From the IMG/VR virus record IMGVR_UViG_3300026097_000010, positions 88,483-152,482 of that record: 64,000 nucleotides of DNA, one strand, 5' to 3'. Both the position numbers and the translations under genes were made by a program. Source of the stretch: a virus. The notes under the pieces are model-generated. The model did not search any database. It saw only the letters and a list, made by a program, of their open reading frames with translations, and was not told the origin of the DNA. Positions 62,673-64,000 of this stretch are shown here, in pieces (the stretch's first letter is position 1; each line of letters opens with the position of its first letter).

Positions 62673-63073
62673 GAGTTATCTTTCTTCACTGAATTAATAT
62701 CAATAACGCCGGTATTAACTTGTTCCATCGGGCCACCGTAGTCACCGTCGACTACAACATTAGCACACAACTCTCTAAACCAACGATCTACAATTTCTTC
62801 TTCGGGATCACCTTCTAACCCATAACCTTGTGTTTTTAATTGTTCAATAAAGTATTTGTTCCAATCGAGTTCAAAAAATCCATTGCGAACATTTTCTTTA
62901 TTTACGTGCGTATCTAACACGCCAACCCAAGGTTCTTTCTTGCGTGTAGCTTTTTCTTTTTCACTAAGTGTTTTAAGTTCTGCCTGATCTTCTAGTTCTT
63001 TAGCTTTAGCAAGAGTAGCTTCTGCTTCTGCTTTGATCTTATCGAGACCAGTTAGTTTTTCTAACCACTTCAT
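62669..63073 (-). CDS. Conserved phage protein between QueE and RNase H
   Basis: 134 residues from ATG 63073, whose A is the last base of the queE stop codon (TAATG). The N-terminal 45 residues form a charged coiled coil. Then come EPWVGVLDTHVNKENVRNG, FFELDWNKYFIEQLK, EEEIVDRWFRELCANVV and a short acidic end. The pattern is recurrent in marine T4-like phages, function unknown. The coupling to queE need not mean a role in deazaguanine metabolism. Confidence 0.7.
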   Translation of the reverse strand: MKWLEKLTGLDKIKAEAEATLAKAKELEDQAELKTLSEKEKATRKKEPWVGVLDTHVNKENVRNGFFELDWNKYFIEQLKTQGYGLEGDPEEEIVDRWFRELCANVVVDGDYGGPMEQVNTGVIDINSVKKDNS

Positions 63074-63921
63074 TATGTACCCCACTCATTCTTAAACAAC
63101 GGCACTTGTAGTCTATCTGAATACCTAACACCGTTTGCCATAGCAAGTTCCGCTACACGGCGGTTGTTAAGCTCGTAGACACCTTCTGTGCCACCTACAG
63201 GCATCAAATACACAGGCCCTGTAAACCCTTCCGCACGATAAATGTCTGCGGCCTCTAATGCTTCTTCCGCATCTTCTTCTGTAGCAACTACAAACTTCAA
63301 ATATGTATAACCCGCTTCTTCATACTCGCACACAATGTCCGGACGAATAGCTTCACTGGAATCTTCACCACTACAACTAAGTTTAGCACTTACTGAAAAT
63401 GTAACTTCTCTGCCATCTCGCTGTGCCGTCCAAGACTTCAAATACCGTTTAAAATCTGCGTGTAACTTCTGAGTACCATTTGTTTCGAAAGTTATTTCTT
63501 TAAGCAGTTGCATACTTTCGTTATCAAGTAAATCAGGATATGCTCTCTGCCATCCTAACAACGGTTCGCCTCCTGTAATAACAAGATGCTCATCTTCCCA
63601 GCCATCCCCTGGCAACAGTTCACAGATGCGATCGGCAATGCCATCTGTTTCCATCATAGGTGAAAGATGTTTAAATCTCGGATCCCACGAAGCATAACTG
63701 TCACAACCTGTTGCCACAATAGGCAACTCTTCGTATGTGTTATACTTGTCAATATCCTTTGCGATAACGTCGTGTGCTGTACTTGCTTCGCCCGCAGGCA
63801 TATTAAAGCCACTACAGGTAAAGTTACACCCGAATGTACGCAAGAAAATACTAGGCACGCCCATATAGCGGCCTTCGCCTTGAATGCTGTAAAACAGCTC
63901 TGCAATTTTAATTTTACTCAT
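63073..63921 (-). CDS. queE: QueE-like radical SAM enzyme (7-carboxy-7-deazaguanine synthase)
   Basis: 282 residues. The N-terminal AELFYSIQGEG and FLRTFGCNFTC are diagnostic of QueE. ITGGEPLLG is the SAM-binding motif. The cluster motif is unusual: C32 and C36 are in place, but the third position holds F39. The next cysteine is C73, in a GCDSYASWDP context that matches the CDT segment normally right after the third Cys, so a loop of about 33 residues seems inserted. QueE converts carboxy-tetrahydropterin to CDG on the way to preQ0, used for queuosine in tRNA or deazaguanine in DNA. The start lies inside the end of the upstream gene. Confidence 0.85.
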   Translation of the reverse strand: MSKIKIAELFYSIQGEGRYMGVPSIFLRTFGCNFTCSGFNMPAGEASTAHDVIAKDIDKYNTYEELPIVATGCDSYASWDPRFKHLSPMMETDGIADRICELLPGDGWEDEHLVITGGEPLLGWQRAYPDLLDNESMQLLKEITFETNGTQKLHADFKRYLKSWTAQRDGREVTFSVSAKLSCSGEDSSEAIRPDIVCEYEEAGYTYLKFVVATEEDAEEALEAADIYRAEGFTGPVYLMPVGGTEGVYELNNRRVAELAMANGVRYSDRLQVPLFKNEWGT

Positions 63922-64000
63922 AGTATGATTTTAACACCTTCCACGCCGATTTGTCAACATCGTTTGTGATAGTAAACGTGCCGTCGCTGTTATCAGTCCA
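63914..64000 (-). CDS. C-terminal end of a gene upstream of queE, truncated by the window edge
   Basis: The minus-strand frame is open from base 64000 to a TAA at 63916-63914, which overlaps the queE start. It gives 28 residues beginning WTDNSDGTFTIT and ending KVLKSYYE. It is too short to identify. The overlap suggests co-translation with queE, so a further deazaguanine-pathway gene is possible but not shown. Confidence 0.6.
   Translation of the reverse strand, partial: WTDNSDGTFTITNDVDKSAWKVLKSYYE

Noticed and set aside
63928-63957. TTGACA and TAAAAT on the minus strand just before queE
   Set aside because: They lie inside the coding end of the upstream gene, and the -10 would be only six bases from the ATG. 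A leaderless start is possible, but chance occurrence is more likely.

Overview
This AT-rich window is a contiguous piece of a T4-like contractile-tailed phage (myovirus) genome of the marine type, resembling T4-like cyanophages and Pelagibacter phages. The assignment rests on the T4 core genes gp26, gp51, gp46, gp47, gp55, gp48, gp53, gp5, gp25, gp6 and RNase H, on dense packing with 1-20 nt overlaps, and on T4-type late promoters (TATAAATA and close variants). No photosystem genes and no tRNA genes were seen, so the host cannot be fixed from this window.

Layout. (1) 1-693 (+): the 3' end of gp26 and gp51, baseplate hub genes. (2) 690-3313 (-): two low-complexity, glycine/alanine-rich proteins with a late-type promoter, probably virion or ejected proteins. 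(3) 3314-3846: a roughly 530-bp gene-free, hairpin-rich block that is visibly richer in G+C than its surroundings. (4) 3847-8176 (-): GIY-YIG-like protein, a small conserved protein, gp46/gp47 recombination nuclease and gp55 late sigma factor. (5) 8259-17789 (+): gp48, gp53, a hub-like protein, gp5 without a lysozyme domain, gp25 and gp6. (6) 17789-31570 (+): one 4593-residue virion protein with carbohydrate-binding-like modules, an FG-GAP beta-propeller and many beta-sandwich repeats. (7) 31599-42633 (+): a structural protein, four paralogous tail fibers with a common N-terminal module, and two paralogous fiber-associated proteins. (8) 42699-58782 (+): a 14-gene, almost entirely overlapping operon with four GT-A-like glycosyltransferase-type proteins, a GT-like/radical-SAM fusion, five further radical SAM proteins (one B12-binding type), a 2OG-Fe(II)-oxygenase-like protein and two unknowns. 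(9) 58774-64000 (-): small conserved phage proteins, RNase H, QueE-like 7-deazaguanine enzyme and the end of one more gene.

How the parts work together. gp55 would direct host RNA polymerase to the TATAAATA-type sites in front of the virion gene blocks. gp46/gp47/RNase H serve replication and recombination, and the plus-strand block builds the baseplate and host-recognition fibers. The most unusual part is the radical SAM/glycosyltransferase cassette. It looks like one co-translated pathway for chemical modification of a glycan or protein. No short precursor peptide is evident inside it, so its substrate is probably elsewhere: virion fibers, host surface or host proteins. Five of its radical SAM enzymes carry the SPASM/twitch-type cysteine motif in front of the radical SAM core rather than behind it, and they share a C-terminal FPE-type tail motif.
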